Source of the DNA: Vulcanimicrobiota bacterium
GTDB taxonomy: Bacteria > Vulcanimicrobiota > Vulcanimicrobiia > Vulcanimicrobiales > Vulcanimicrobiaceae
Direction: 5' to 3'
DNA: 17,117 nucleotides
Assembly (NCBI GenBank): GCA_003167055.1
Contig: PMUE01000178.1
Coordinates: forward strand, 626-17,742
Numbering within the stretch: position 1 is the stretch's first letter; the number at the start of each line of letters is the position of its first letter. Under the pieces are notes generated by a model. The model was not told the origin of the DNA, made no database searches, and was given only the letters and a program-made list of their open reading frames with translations. Both the position numbers and the translations under genes were made by a program. Below are positions 1 to 7,123 of the stretch, piece after piece.

Positions 1-564
1 GGCCAGGAGTTCGCGCTTGAGCGTCGCGCGAACGTCCACGTGAGAATACCAAACCTCGAGCGGCGAATGTCGCGCGAGCATCCGCATGTGACGGCGGTAG
101 GCTTGCGCGGCGCGATACGCCGCTGCTTCGCCGCACCGTTTGCTAAACGACCGCCCGAGCGCGAGCAGCGGTGCGCTCGCGCACAGCCGCGCGACATCCC
201 ATTCCCACGGACCCGGCAGCGTTTCGTCAAAGTCGTTGACGTCGAAGGACAGATTGCGTTCCGGCGTGCTATAGCCCTCGAAGTTCTGCAGATGGGCATC
301 TCCGCAGAGTTGTGCGCGCAATCCGGTCACCGGATGGCCGGCGAGATCCGCCGCCATCTGCGCCGCGCAGCCGCGATAAAACTGGAACGGATCGACGCGC
401 ATGCGCTCGTGACGCAGCACAAGCAGCTCGGGAATACGTCCTTGCTCGGTCTCGTGCAAGAGCTGGATCGGGTCGCGACGATTGGGGGCCGGCTTCCAGT
501 GTGCGAAGGTCGTGCGCGGGACGCGCTTGCGCAGCGCCTTCGCGTCGCGCTCGACCGCGGTCAC
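1..564 (-). CDS. DUF2252 family protein, 3' end beyond window
   Basis: The function of this family is not established; its fold is thought to resemble phosphotransferase/kinase-like proteins. The 188 codons present form the N-terminal part of a family that usually runs to about 400-450 residues. Visible family blocks are residues 30-36 (RRDPIQL), 58-64 (DPFQFYR), GDAHLQNF at 88-95, NDFDE at 110-114 and PWEWDVARL at 119-127. The HLQN and DFDE pairs resemble the catalytic-loop and metal-binding pairs of aminoglycoside-phosphotransferase-like enzymes (inference). I chose the GTG at 564-562 because it overlaps the eno stop codon as GTGA and because an in-frame stop lies at 618-616 with no ATG in between. 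The gene is therefore probably translationally coupled to eno, the last visible member of an ndk-eno-DUF2252 set. The frame stays open to the left edge. Confidence 0.85.
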   Translation of the reverse strand, partial: MTAVERDAKALRKRVPRTTFAHWKPAPNRRDPIQLLHETEQGRIPELLVLRHERMRVDPFQFYRGCAAQMAADLAGHPVTGLRAQLCGDAHLQNFEGYSTPERNLSFDVNDFDETLPGPWEWDVARLCASAPLLALGRSFSKRCGEAAAYRAAQAYRRHMRMLARHSPLEVWYSHVDVRATLKRELLA

Positions 565-1868
565 TGGCGAAATGCCGAGCGCCCCGGGTATTGAGCAGCG
601 CTCCCCAATTGGTCCTCAATGGCCATCAAGCGATTATATTTCGCGACCCGATCGCTGCGCGAGAGCGATCCGGTCTTGATCTGCCCGGCCGAGGTGCCGA
701 CAGCGATGTCGGCGATGGTGGTGTCTTCGGTCTCACCAGAGCGGTGCGAAATCACACATGTGTATCCGGCTTTCTGCGCCATCTCGATTGCGTCGAATGT
801 CTCGCTCAACGTGCCGATCTGATTGACTTTGATCAGGATCGAGTTGGCCACGCCTTCCTTGATCCCGCGCGAGAGAAACTCGCGGTTCGTTACGAAGATA
901 TCGTCGCCGACGAGCTGGACCTTCCAGCCCAACGATTCGGTCAGCTTTTGCCAGCCGGTCCAATCGTCTTCGGCGAGTCCATCCTCGATCGAGATGATCG
1001 GATAGCGGTTGCAAAGATCCGCGTACAGCGCGATCATGTCGTCGGCGCTGATTCCGTGTTGCGGATCGTGCGCGAAATACTTCCCGTCTTGGTAAAACTC
1101 GCTCGATGCGGGATCGAGCGCGATCGCGACCTGCTCGCCGGGCTTGTAGCCGGCGCGTTCGATCGCTGCTACCAGCAACTTCATCGCGTCGTCGATCGAG
1201 TCGAGCGGCGGCGCGTACCCGCCCTCGTCGCCGACTTGCGTCGGCAGCCCACGATCGTGCAGCAGCGCGCCGAGGGTATGAAAGATCTCTGCGCCGTAGC
1301 GCACCGCTTCCGAGAAGGTCGGTGCGCCGACCGGCACGATCATGCACTCTTGAAACTGCAGCGCACCCGACGCGTGCTTGCCGCCGTTGATCACGTTCAT
1401 CTGCGGCACCGGCAGCAGCGCGGCCGTCGGGCCGCCGAGATAGCGGAACAGCGGCAACGAGAGACTCGACGCCGCCGCACGCGCCACCGCTAGCGAACAG
1501 CCGAGCAACGCATTCGCGCCGTAGTTTGACTTGTTCGGTGTGCCGTCGATCTCGATCAGGCGGTCGTCGATCTCGCGCTGCGCGGTTGCGTCGAGCCCCT
1601 CGAGCGCGGGCCCGAGCCGTTCGTTCACCGCTGCGACCGCTTTGAGCACGCCCTTGCCGCCATAGCGCGACTTGTCGCCATCGCGCAGCTCGACCGCTTC
1701 GTGCGCGCCGGTCGACGCGCCCGACGGCACCAGCGCTTCTTCAACCGCGCCGAAACTCGTGGCGACGCTCACGGCGACGGTCGGATTGCCGCGTGAATCA
1801 AGAACTTCGCGTGCATGCACGCCTTCGATCAGCGGACGCCCGCCGCCGCGCAATGATTCAATGGACAT
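561..1868 (-). CDS. eno: Enolase (phosphopyruvate hydratase)
   Basis: Converts 2-phosphoglycerate to phosphoenolpyruvate in glycolysis; cytosolic, Mg-dependent, and in many bacteria a degradosome partner. The 435-residue length fits the family. Visible motifs are SRGNPT (25-30), GASTG (50-54), the substrate-loop His in NGGKHASG (H165), QECM (E174), DEGG (214-217), metal ligands D252 (LDPASS), E295 (SIEDG) and D322 (GDD), catalytic K347 (ILIKVNQ), SHRSGET (374-380) and K398 (QIKTG). All active-site residues appear intact. The start is the ATG at 1868-1866; a short Shine-Dalgarno-like AGGT lies 5 bases upstream. That ribosome site lies inside one arm of a 32-base inverted repeat whose other arm covers the ndk stop codon, so translation may be structure-controlled. 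The stop overlaps the GTG start of the DUF2252 gene. Identification is very secure. Confidence 0.98.
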   Translation of the reverse strand: MSIESLRGGGRPLIEGVHAREVLDSRGNPTVAVSVATSFGAVEEALVPSGASTGAHEAVELRDGDKSRYGGKGVLKAVAAVNERLGPALEGLDATAQREIDDRLIEIDGTPNKSNYGANALLGCSLAVARAAASSLSLPLFRYLGGPTAALLPVPQMNVINGGKHASGALQFQECMIVPVGAPTFSEAVRYGAEIFHTLGALLHDRGLPTQVGDEGGYAPPLDSIDDAMKLLVAAIERAGYKPGEQVAIALDPASSEFYQDGKYFAHDPQHGISADDMIALYADLCNRYPIISIEDGLAEDDWTGWQKLTESLGWKVQLVGDDIFVTNREFLSRGIKEGVANSILIKVNQIGTLSETFDAIEMAQKAGYTCVISHRSGETEDTTIADIAVGTSAGQIKTGSLSRSDRVAKYNRLMAIEDQLGSAAQYPGRSAFRQ

Positions 1869-1894
1869 TAGTGACCTGCGATGCCGGGACGTGC

Positions 1895-1912
1895 GGTGCC
1901 GTCACCGGCACC
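1895..1912. repeat. 7-bp perfect hairpin upstream of eno
   Basis: The stem ggtgccg (1895-1901) pairs with cggcacc (1906-1912) across a 4-base loop. It shares its left stem with the inner end of the outer 32-base arm, so it could compete with the long-range pairing; such alternative folding is typical of attenuators. No U-run follows on either strand, so it is not a standard intrinsic terminator. Confidence 0.6.
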
Positions 1913-2011
1913 ACGGGCGCGATCGGCTAGGCGCGAGGAGGGAGCATAGCCATTGTTCTGTGACCGACGAGCAACGACGCCGACGCGCCCGTGCTGCCGC
2001 TGACCCATGGG

Positions 2012-2110
2012 GCTGCCTGTTTTCGAACGACGAACTTCGTCGCTCTTCGCTCGCAAAGCTCTGCTTTTGTCGCTCATCGCTCCTCGCTCCTCATTTCGAA
2101 AACAGACAGC
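2012..2110. repeat. Inner inverted repeat with GAGCGA-rich loop
   Basis: The arms 2012-2027 (gctgcctgttttcgaa) and 2095-2110 (ttcgaaaacagacagc) match at 15 of 16 positions. The 67-base interior, read on the minus strand, is a run of GAGCGA/GAGGAGCGA-like units containing two small hairpins: a cgacgaa/ttcgtcg pair around one base at 2028-2042, and a caaagc/gctttg-type pair near 2053-2069. This layout resembles dispersed intergenic palindromic repeats (REP-like). The right arm abuts the outer right arm of the larger element. Confidence 0.75.
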
Positions 2111-2141
2111 GGCACCGTACGCTCCCGGCATCGCAGGTCAC

Positions 2142-2603
2142 TCATCTCTGTTCTGTGATCCAGCGATCCATGTCGTGTTTGCGCGACACGAATTCGTTCT
2201 TGTTGAAGAATATGTTCAACTCCCGATCGGCCGAGGCTTTACTGTCGCTGCCGTGGATCAGATTGCGGCCGATCGATTGCGCGAAGTCGGCGCGAATCGA
2301 CCCCGGCGCAGCGGTGAGCGGATTGGTCGCGCCGATCAATTGCCGGCAGGCCTCGATCACGCCCTCACCTTCGACTGCGAGCGCAACCAATGGACCGCTC
2401 GTAATGAAGCTCACCAGGTCACCGAAAAATGGTTTGTCTTTGTGCTCCGCGTAGTGATCGCGCGCCTTGTCACCGGGCAATTGCATGAGTTTCATCGCGG
2501 TGATGATGTAACCGCGGCGTTCGATCCGCGCGATGATCTCGCCGACCAGCCCGCGTGAAACGGCGTCGGGCTTGCACAGAATCAATGTCGTTTCTATAGC
2601 CAT
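2142..2603 (-). CDS. ndk: Nucleoside diphosphate kinase
   Basis: Transfers the gamma-phosphate from ATP to nucleoside diphosphates through a phosphohistidine, balancing (d)NTP pools in the cytosol. The protein is 153 residues, close to the usual 140-155. Visible features are the N-terminal LILCKPDAV strand and K11 (KPDA), RGLVGEII (18-24), the HYAEHKDKPFF segment (50-60), NPLTAAPGSIR (94-104), and the active-site signature NLIHGSDS with catalytic H117. I chose the ATG at 2603-2601 because the conserved fold begins right after it; an in-frame GTG at 2639 would add 12 unconserved residues. The gene is divergent from birA with only 38 bases between starts, so the promoters must be compact or overlap. 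It lies upstream of eno on the same strand, separated by the inverted-repeat element. Confidence 0.97.
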   Translation of the reverse strand: MAIETTLILCKPDAVSRGLVGEIIARIERRGYIITAMKLMQLPGDKARDHYAEHKDKPFFGDLVSFITSGPLVALAVEGEGVIEACRQLIGATNPLTAAPGSIRADFAQSIGRNLIHGSDSKASADRELNIFFNKNEFVSRKHDMDRWITEQR

Positions 2604-2641
2604 AGCAGGCCCCGAATACGTCACGGGCGCACGCTCCACCT
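2604..2641. promoter_or_regulatory. Short divergent ndk/birA start region
   Basis: These 38 bases separate two divergent start codons, so transcription and translation signals for both genes must lie here or inside the opposing coding ends. I do not recognise a clear -35/-10 pair or a strong Shine-Dalgarno site on either strand; this is a positional call only. Confidence 0.35.
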
Positions 2642-3421
2642 ATGGAGCCGGCCGAACATCCGTACGAGAGCGTGCAACGCGAACTGCGCGGCACGGCATT
2701 CGCACGAATTCGCTACGAACGCATCACCGAGAGCACCAACGACGACGCGGCGGCGCTCCTCGGCGATTCCGCCTTCGCCGGCCTCTCGATCGTCGCCGAA
2801 GAACAGACCAAAGGCGCCGGTCGCAAAGGCCGGTCCTGGATCGCCACGCCCGGCAGTTCACTCCTGGTGACCACGCTCGCGCCCGGGCCGATGCCCGCAT
2901 CAAGCGTGTGGATCGTACCGTTCGGCGTCGCGATCTGCGTGCGACGGGCACTGCGCGCGAACGAGATTCGAAGCGAACTCCACTGGCCCAACGATCTGCT
3001 CGCGCAGGGCAAGAAAATCGCCGGCATTCTCTGCGTCTCGCGCGTGATCGGCGAGCGCGCGTGGGTCGCGGCGGGCGTCGGCATCAACGTCCATCGACCG
3101 CCCGGCGCCGACGAAGCGATCTCACCGCCGCCCGCCTTTTGCGACGACCTCAATCCGGCCATTACCCGGGCTGCGCTGTTACGCGATCTTCTTCTTAACT
3201 ACGACGTCTGGCACCAAGCGCTCGCGACCCCGCAGCGCATTGCGCGCGTCTGGGAACGCATGGCCGGCCTCCCCAAGCGCTATCACATCCTCAAAGATGG
3301 CGACACCGAGCCAATCGATGTTACCGCCATGGCGCTTGCCAACGGCGGCGGATTGGTGGTCCAACATGATGACGGCCGGCGCGAGACCATTGCGCTCGCC
3401 GACGCGCGGGCGCTGCGCTAG
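2642..3421 (+). CDS. birA: Biotin--[biotin carboxyl carrier protein] ligase, no DNA-binding domain
   Basis: Activates biotin to biotinyl-AMP and attaches it to the carrier lysine of biotin-dependent carboxylases such as acetyl-CoA carboxylase; cytosolic. At 259 residues it is the monofunctional class: the N-terminal helix-turn-helix of repressor-type BirA is absent. Visible motifs are STN (31-33), EEQTKGAGRKGRSW (53-66, the adenylate-binding GRGRxGR-type loop), HWPNDLL (114-120) followed by the catalytic-lysine region GKKIAGIL (123-130), and GVGINVH (145-151). A small C-terminal SH3-like domain covers about 212-259. The start ATG is the first in frame and fits the family. The gene ends 6 bases from the convergent carboxypeptidase; a perfect 12-base palindrome (3414-3425) spans its stop codon. 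Confidence 0.93.
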   Translation: MEPAEHPYESVQRELRGTAFARIRYERITESTNDDAAALLGDSAFAGLSIVAEEQTKGAGRKGRSWIATPGSSLLVTTLAPGPMPASSVWIVPFGVAICVRRALRANEIRSELHWPNDLLAQGKKIAGILCVSRVIGERAWVAAGVGINVHRPPGADEAISPPPAFCDDLNPAITRAALLRDLLLNYDVWHQALATPQRIARVWERMAGLPKRYHILKDGDTEPIDVTAMALANGGGLVVQHDDGRRETIALADARALR

Positions 3422-3427
3422 CGCAAG

Positions 3428-4945
3428 CTATTGCCCCATGGTTGCGTCGAAGAATTTGTCGAGATCGCCATGGAATTTCTCGAGTGATGGGACGTGGAGA
3501 TACACCATGTGACCGGATTCGTAGTAGCCGAAGTTCACGTGGTCGCGAAGCGCTTCGGGCAATTCGAGATGCGAGAAGGTCCACTCCGCTGCACCGAACG
3601 GCGTGGCCATGTCGAAGTAGCCGGCGCCGACAAAGACGCGCAGGTGCGGATTTTGGATCATCGCTTGTTGGAGATCGTTGCTCGTCGTGGGAGCGATCCA
3701 TGGGAACGTTCCCTTACGCGTGAAGTCCCACAGTCCGAAGATATCGCCGGTGCATTCGTTGTACGTTTCTTCGCTCTTCCACCCCAGATCGTTGCGCACG
3801 TAGGTGAGGAAGCTGGCTTGCAGTCCGGGATCGGTTGCGGCATCGGCGGGATCGTAATCGGCAGAATCGCCGAGTGGATCGAGGTCGTAACCGATGTAGC
3901 GCGCGTCGAGCCGGCCGGTCGACTGGCCGGATTCGAGCAGCAACTCTTTCTCGTAGCGCGGGGGCAACACGCGTAGATCCGCCTTCTCGATGTATCCGGT
4001 GCTCAACCCGATGAGATGCGACAACTGGGTCGCGATCTGCACGAACTGCTGATGCGAAAGGCGATCGCCCTGGACGAGCGCGGAAGCGTAAGGCCCGTTC
4101 GCAAAGGCGCGCGCCTCGCTTACGGCGCTTTGCAAGGTGCCCTTATTCGGCGACTTCGAGTGGTACCAGTTGACCGCGGCTTCGGTTGGCAGATACGTCA
4201 TGTACGCGATGTCGTTTCCCGGACCGGGTGCGATCGTATCGAAGTCGAGAACCGACGAGAGCAAGATCACGCCGTTGAACGCCATCGAGTTGTTGCTCTG
4301 CAAGTAGTTCACCAAGACCGCCGAGCGTGGCGTGCCGTAGCTCTCGCCGAGCAAGAACTTCGGTGAGTTCCAACGATCGTTGCGCGTGACGTACTGATAG
4401 ATGAAGGCGCCGAATGCCGCCGCATCTTGATCGATGCCGTACACGGACTTTGGATCGACCTTCGGCAGCAGGCGGCTGTAGCCGGTGCCCGGCGCGTCGA
4501 TGAACACGAGATCCGATTTGTCGAGCAAGCTGTACTCGTTGTTGACGAGCTGGTAGGGTGGCCCGACGTTGTGCCCGGCATCGGGAAACACCACCCGGCG
4601 GGGCCCGAGCGCGCCCATGTCGAGCGGTACGCTTGCACAGCCGGGTCCGCCATTGTAGAGGAAGGTCACCGGCCGGTGCACTGGGTCGGCACCGTCTTGC
4701 GTGTACGCGATGTAAAAGACGCGAGCCTCGGGCACACCCTTATCGGATTTGATCTCGATCGTCCCCGCGGTGGCGGTGTACGCGATCGCGCGGCCGCCGA
4801 CGGTGACGTTGTTGTGTGTCGAAACCGCGTCACCCGCCGGATGCTCCGGTGGTGCAACGGTCTTGGGCGCATCGGCCGCCCGCGCGATCGACGACAAAGC
4901 GAATAGCGCGCAGAGCAGCGCCGAAACAAAAACTCGCGTGTGCAT
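3428..4945 (-). CDS. Exported S10-family serine carboxypeptidase
   Basis: Predicted secreted or periplasmic carboxypeptidase of peptidase family S10 (alpha/beta hydrolase fold), removing C-terminal residues from peptides. From the ATG at 4945-4943 the protein is 505 residues, beginning with a signal peptide (basic MHTR, hydrophobic core 5-20, cleavage probably after ARA at about residue 23). The oxyanion segment NGGPGCAS lies at 98-105, the nucleophile is S202 in GESYG, and acid D445 (GYFDMATPF) and H479 (SGHMVYLH) complete the triad. An upstream in-frame TTG at 4966 would add seven residues before the signal peptide; I reject it because the signal peptide starts cleanly at the ATG. The gene is convergent with birA and divergent from MCP1. 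The natural substrate cannot be inferred. Confidence 0.93.
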   Translation of the reverse strand: MHTRVFVSALLCALFALSSIARAADAPKTVAPPEHPAGDAVSTHNNVTVGGRAIAYTATAGTIEIKSDKGVPEARVFYIAYTQDGADPVHRPVTFLYNGGPGCASVPLDMGALGPRRVVFPDAGHNVGPPYQLVNNEYSLLDKSDLVFIDAPGTGYSRLLPKVDPKSVYGIDQDAAAFGAFIYQYVTRNDRWNSPKFLLGESYGTPRSAVLVNYLQSNNSMAFNGVILLSSVLDFDTIAPGPGNDIAYMTYLPTEAAVNWYHSKSPNKGTLQSAVSEARAFANGPYASALVQGDRLSHQQFVQIATQLSHLIGLSTGYIEKADLRVLPPRYEKELLLESGQSTGRLDARYIGYDLDPLGDSADYDPADAATDPGLQASFLTYVRNDLGWKSEETYNECTGDIFGLWDFTRKGTFPWIAPTTSNDLQQAMIQNPHLRVFVGAGYFDMATPFGAAEWTFSHLELPEALRDHVNFGYYESGHMVYLHVPSLEKFHGDLDKFFDATMGQ

Positions 4946-5084
4946 GCGAGGGGCATTGGGCCTCAATGCGCGATGCCCTGCTGTGTCAAGGGTTCGTCAC
5001 GGTTGTGCGCGCTGCCGACGGCAGTGCCGATATCCTTCAACGGGACTCCCCGCGCCTTCACGTTATTGTAAGGAAGAATTTTAC
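4946..5084. promoter_or_regulatory. Divergent S10 peptidase / MCP1 intergenic region
   Basis: This 139-base non-coding stretch lies between divergent starts. It contains a hairpin gcattg/caatgc near 4953-4969 beside the peptidase start and a perfect 6-bp inverted repeat around one base (ctgccgacggcag, 5012-5024). Immediately after it is GCCGATAT (5026-5033), which equals the -10 element of flagellar/chemotaxis sigma factors (sigma-28/sigma-D). No TAAA -35 sits at the expected distance, so the sigma assignment is weak. Confidence 0.4.
5071..5076 (+). promoter_or_regulatory. Ribosome binding site fixing the MCP1 GTG start
   Basis: AGGAAG lies 8 bases before the GTG at 5085. Together with the matching N-terminal sequence of MCP2 (RYTVGRQLA), it decides the start; the reading frame stays open more than 300 bases further upstream, but that part overlaps the divergent peptidase gene. 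Confidence 0.75.
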
Positions 5085-7106
5085 GTGCGTTACACCGTCG
5101 GCCGCCAGTTGGCCCTGGCATTCTCGGTTCCACTCACGCTGATCGTCGTGCTCAGCGCGGTCGCTTTCTGGGGCTTCACCCGGCTCGACCGCTCGAACGC
5201 GCAACTGAAAACCGCCCGCAACGTCGCGATGCTTTCGGAACGCGTGCCGTACGCGACACTGATGGTGCGCACGATGTCCAAGGAATTCGGGTTCGCACCG
5301 ACGCCGGCCAACGCCAAAGCCGTCACCGACGCGCTCGCAAAGGTCCACACCGCGGTCGACGCGCTCGATAGCGACCGCGAGGGCACGGCGCAGGCCCATC
5401 TCGCGCAAATCCGGAGCCTCCTCATCCCCTACGATCGCGATCTACAGTTCGTGGTGCATAGCGACCCCAAAGACGTGCTGATCGCGTACAACCAAAATAA
5501 GAACCTGGTCGCTCGCGCGCGGGACCGTCGCATCGCCACCGGCAAGCTGATCGACAAACAGGCCAAGGCGATCATCGGCGAGTCCGATCTTGCCGTCGAG
5601 CGCGCCGACGCGCGCTTCGCGCAGACGCTGCGCACGATCTTAATCGCGATGGGCGTCTGCGTCACGCTCTCGCTCCTGACCGGAATCTTGGCCTCGATGC
5701 GCATCGCGCGCCGCCTCGGCGGCCGGCTGCGTATCCTTTCCGCCTCGCTCGAAACCGTGATCAACGACGATTTCGCGAGCCTCACCGAGGCAATACTCCG
5801 CCTAAAAGCGGGCGATCTCACCGGACATTTCGCCGTGCGCTCCGAGCTCATCAGATCGCGCGGTACCGACGAGGTCGCCGACATCACGAAGAGCTACAAC
5901 GCGCTCGTCGGCGGACTCGAAAGCGTCGGCGATAACTGGAACGCGGCGACCGCGCAGCTCTCACGGACGATGGACGACGTGCGCTGCGCGTCGGACGAAC
6001 TCAATACCACCGGTCTCTCGATTTCTGCCGCAACGCAACAAGCGAAGATCGCCATCGCGCAGATCTCCGAGGCCATTGAAAGCGTCGCCGCCCTCTCTCG
6101 CACGCAATCCTCCGACGTGCACACGTCGACGATCGCGATCGAAGAACTCGCCGCCGCCGCGTCGCAGATCGCGGCCGGCGCGTCAGATCAAACCAATGCC
6201 ATCGAGCGCGCCGCGGGCCGCGTCAACGAGCTCGACGGGCAAGTCGTGACCTTCGCCGAGCTGGGCGGCAAATTAGCCGCACTCGCGCGTGAGGCGAGCC
6301 TCGAAGCGTCGCGTGGAAATCAAGCCGTGGCACAGACCGCCAACGCGATCGAGCGTCTGCGCGACGTTTCTGAGCGCACGATCGGCTCGATGCACAAGCT
6401 CGTCTCACGTTCGGAAGAAGTCGTGCGTATCGTCTCAACGATCGACGACATCGCCGATCAAACCAATCTCCTCGCACTCAACGCGGCGATCGAAGCAGCG
6501 CGCGCCGGCGACCATGGCCGCGGCTTCGCGGTCGTCGCCGCCGAGATCCGCAAACTCGCCGAGCGTTCGACCACCTCGACCTCGGAGATCGCGACGATTC
6601 TCAATGGCATCCGCAGCGAAACGCTCGGCGTTTCGACGAGCATGTCGCAAACGCAGGAAGCGCTCGACAATGGCCTTTCGCTCGCGGCGACCGCGCGCGA
6701 AGCCCTCGAACGCCTCGCTGCTTCGACCCAAAGCACGACCGAAACCGCCGACGCCGTCGCGACGGGCTCGACGATTATTCGTACCGCGTCGGCCGAGATC
6801 AACGCGATGATCGGCAGCGTGTCGAGCGTGATCGAGGAGAGCGCCGCCGCAGCGACGCAAATGCAAATCAGCACGAGTTCCGTGACCGATCTCATGCTGC
6901 CGATCGCGCGGACGTCGGAGTCGCACGCCACCACAGCCGAGGAAGTCAGCGCGAGCGCGTACGAGACCTCGGCGCAAATCACCGAACTCAATGCCACGGC
7001 GGAAACGGTGCTCATGCAATCCGACCGTCTGCGTCACGCGCTGGACGGATTCGTCATCGGGGCGGTGCTCGAAGCGGGACCACCGACGCCGGCATTGGTC
7101 GCGTAA
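5085..7106 (+). CDS. Methyl-accepting chemotaxis protein (MCP1)
   Basis: Membrane chemoreceptor expected to control a CheA kinase through CheW. The 673 residues contain TM1 about 9-31, an all-helical extracytoplasmic domain about 32-182 (four-helix-bundle-like size, no recognised ligand motif), TM2 about 183-206, a HAMP-like region 207-284 with an extended connector before DEVADITKSYN, then a long cytoplasmic coiled coil. The hairpin tip is 454-480, containing DQTNLLALNAAIEAARAG. The TTAEEVSAS segment near 616-624 looks like a methylation-helix site. About 180 residues lie on each arm between HAMP and the tip, longer than the common E. coli class. The tail ends PPTPALVA with no NWETF-type pentapeptide. 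The start is GTG with a good ribosome site. It is paralogous to MCP2 and convergent with cheW. Confidence 0.93.
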   Translation: MRYTVGRQLALAFSVPLTLIVVLSAVAFWGFTRLDRSNAQLKTARNVAMLSERVPYATLMVRTMSKEFGFAPTPANAKAVTDALAKVHTAVDALDSDREGTAQAHLAQIRSLLIPYDRDLQFVVHSDPKDVLIAYNQNKNLVARARDRRIATGKLIDKQAKAIIGESDLAVERADARFAQTLRTILIAMGVCVTLSLLTGILASMRIARRLGGRLRILSASLETVINDDFASLTEAILRLKAGDLTGHFAVRSELIRSRGTDEVADITKSYNALVGGLESVGDNWNAATAQLSRTMDDVRCASDELNTTGLSISAATQQAKIAIAQISEAIESVAALSRTQSSDVHTSTIAIEELAAAASQIAAGASDQTNAIERAAGRVNELDGQVVTFAELGGKLAALAREASLEASRGNQAVAQTANAIERLRDVSERTIGSMHKLVSRSEEVVRIVSTIDDIADQTNLLALNAAIEAARAGDHGRGFAVVAAEIRKLAERSTTSTSEIATILNGIRSETLGVSTSMSQTQEALDNGLSLAATAREALERLAASTQSTTETADAVATGSTIIRTASAEINAMIGSVSSVIEESAAAATQMQISTSSVTDLMLPIARTSESHATTAEEVSASAYETSAQITELNATAETVLMQSDRLRHALDGFVIGAVLEAGPPTPALVA

Positions 7107-7123
7107 AGCGCAGGCTAGGGCTC

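Larger units (their letters stand above)
1870..2142. repeat. Large inverted-repeat element filling the ndk-eno gap (outer arms)
   Basis: The arms are 1870-1901 and 2110-2142. Read from the outside in, the first 20 bases (agtgacctgcgatgccggga) are identical in inverted orientation; after one bulged base (2122) the next 12 match except for one position (1893/2118). The left arm ends 1 base from the eno ATG, and the right arm includes the first base of the ndk stop triplet. Inside are further symmetric pieces: a 10-base perfect inverted repeat at 1912-1921/1984-1993, a 7-bp hairpin at 1895-1912, and a second large hairpin at 2012-2110. It could be a small non-autonomous terminal-inverted-repeat element (MITE-like) or a long folded leader of eno. 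I see no convincing target-site duplication beyond a possible CAT on each side and no protein gene within it. Confidence 0.8.

Noticed and set aside
312..1493. Long plus-strand open frame opposite eno and DUF2252
   Set aside because: Arg-rich translation without any domain, lying antisense to two clear genes; a by-product of high GC.
1868..2131. 87-codon open frame on the minus strand across the ndk-eno gap, with its stop overlapping the eno ATG
   Set aside because: Its whole length is made of the inverted-repeat and GAGCGA-type DNA; the predicted peptide is charged, low in complexity and resembles no family. It most likely stays open because of the GC-rich repeats.
2604..2639. GTG at 2639 as the ndk start
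   Set aside because: The 12 extra residues are not part of the conserved family, which begins right after the ATG at 2603.
3414..3425. Perfect 12-base palindrome tgcgctagcgca over the birA stop codon
   Set aside because: Short GC-rich palindromes are expected by chance in this composition; no T-run follows and no second copy was noticed, so I did not call it a terminator or operator.
7107..7123. Terminator between convergent MCP1 and cheW
   Set aside because: Only 17 bases separate the stops, with no stem-loop plus T-run on either strand.
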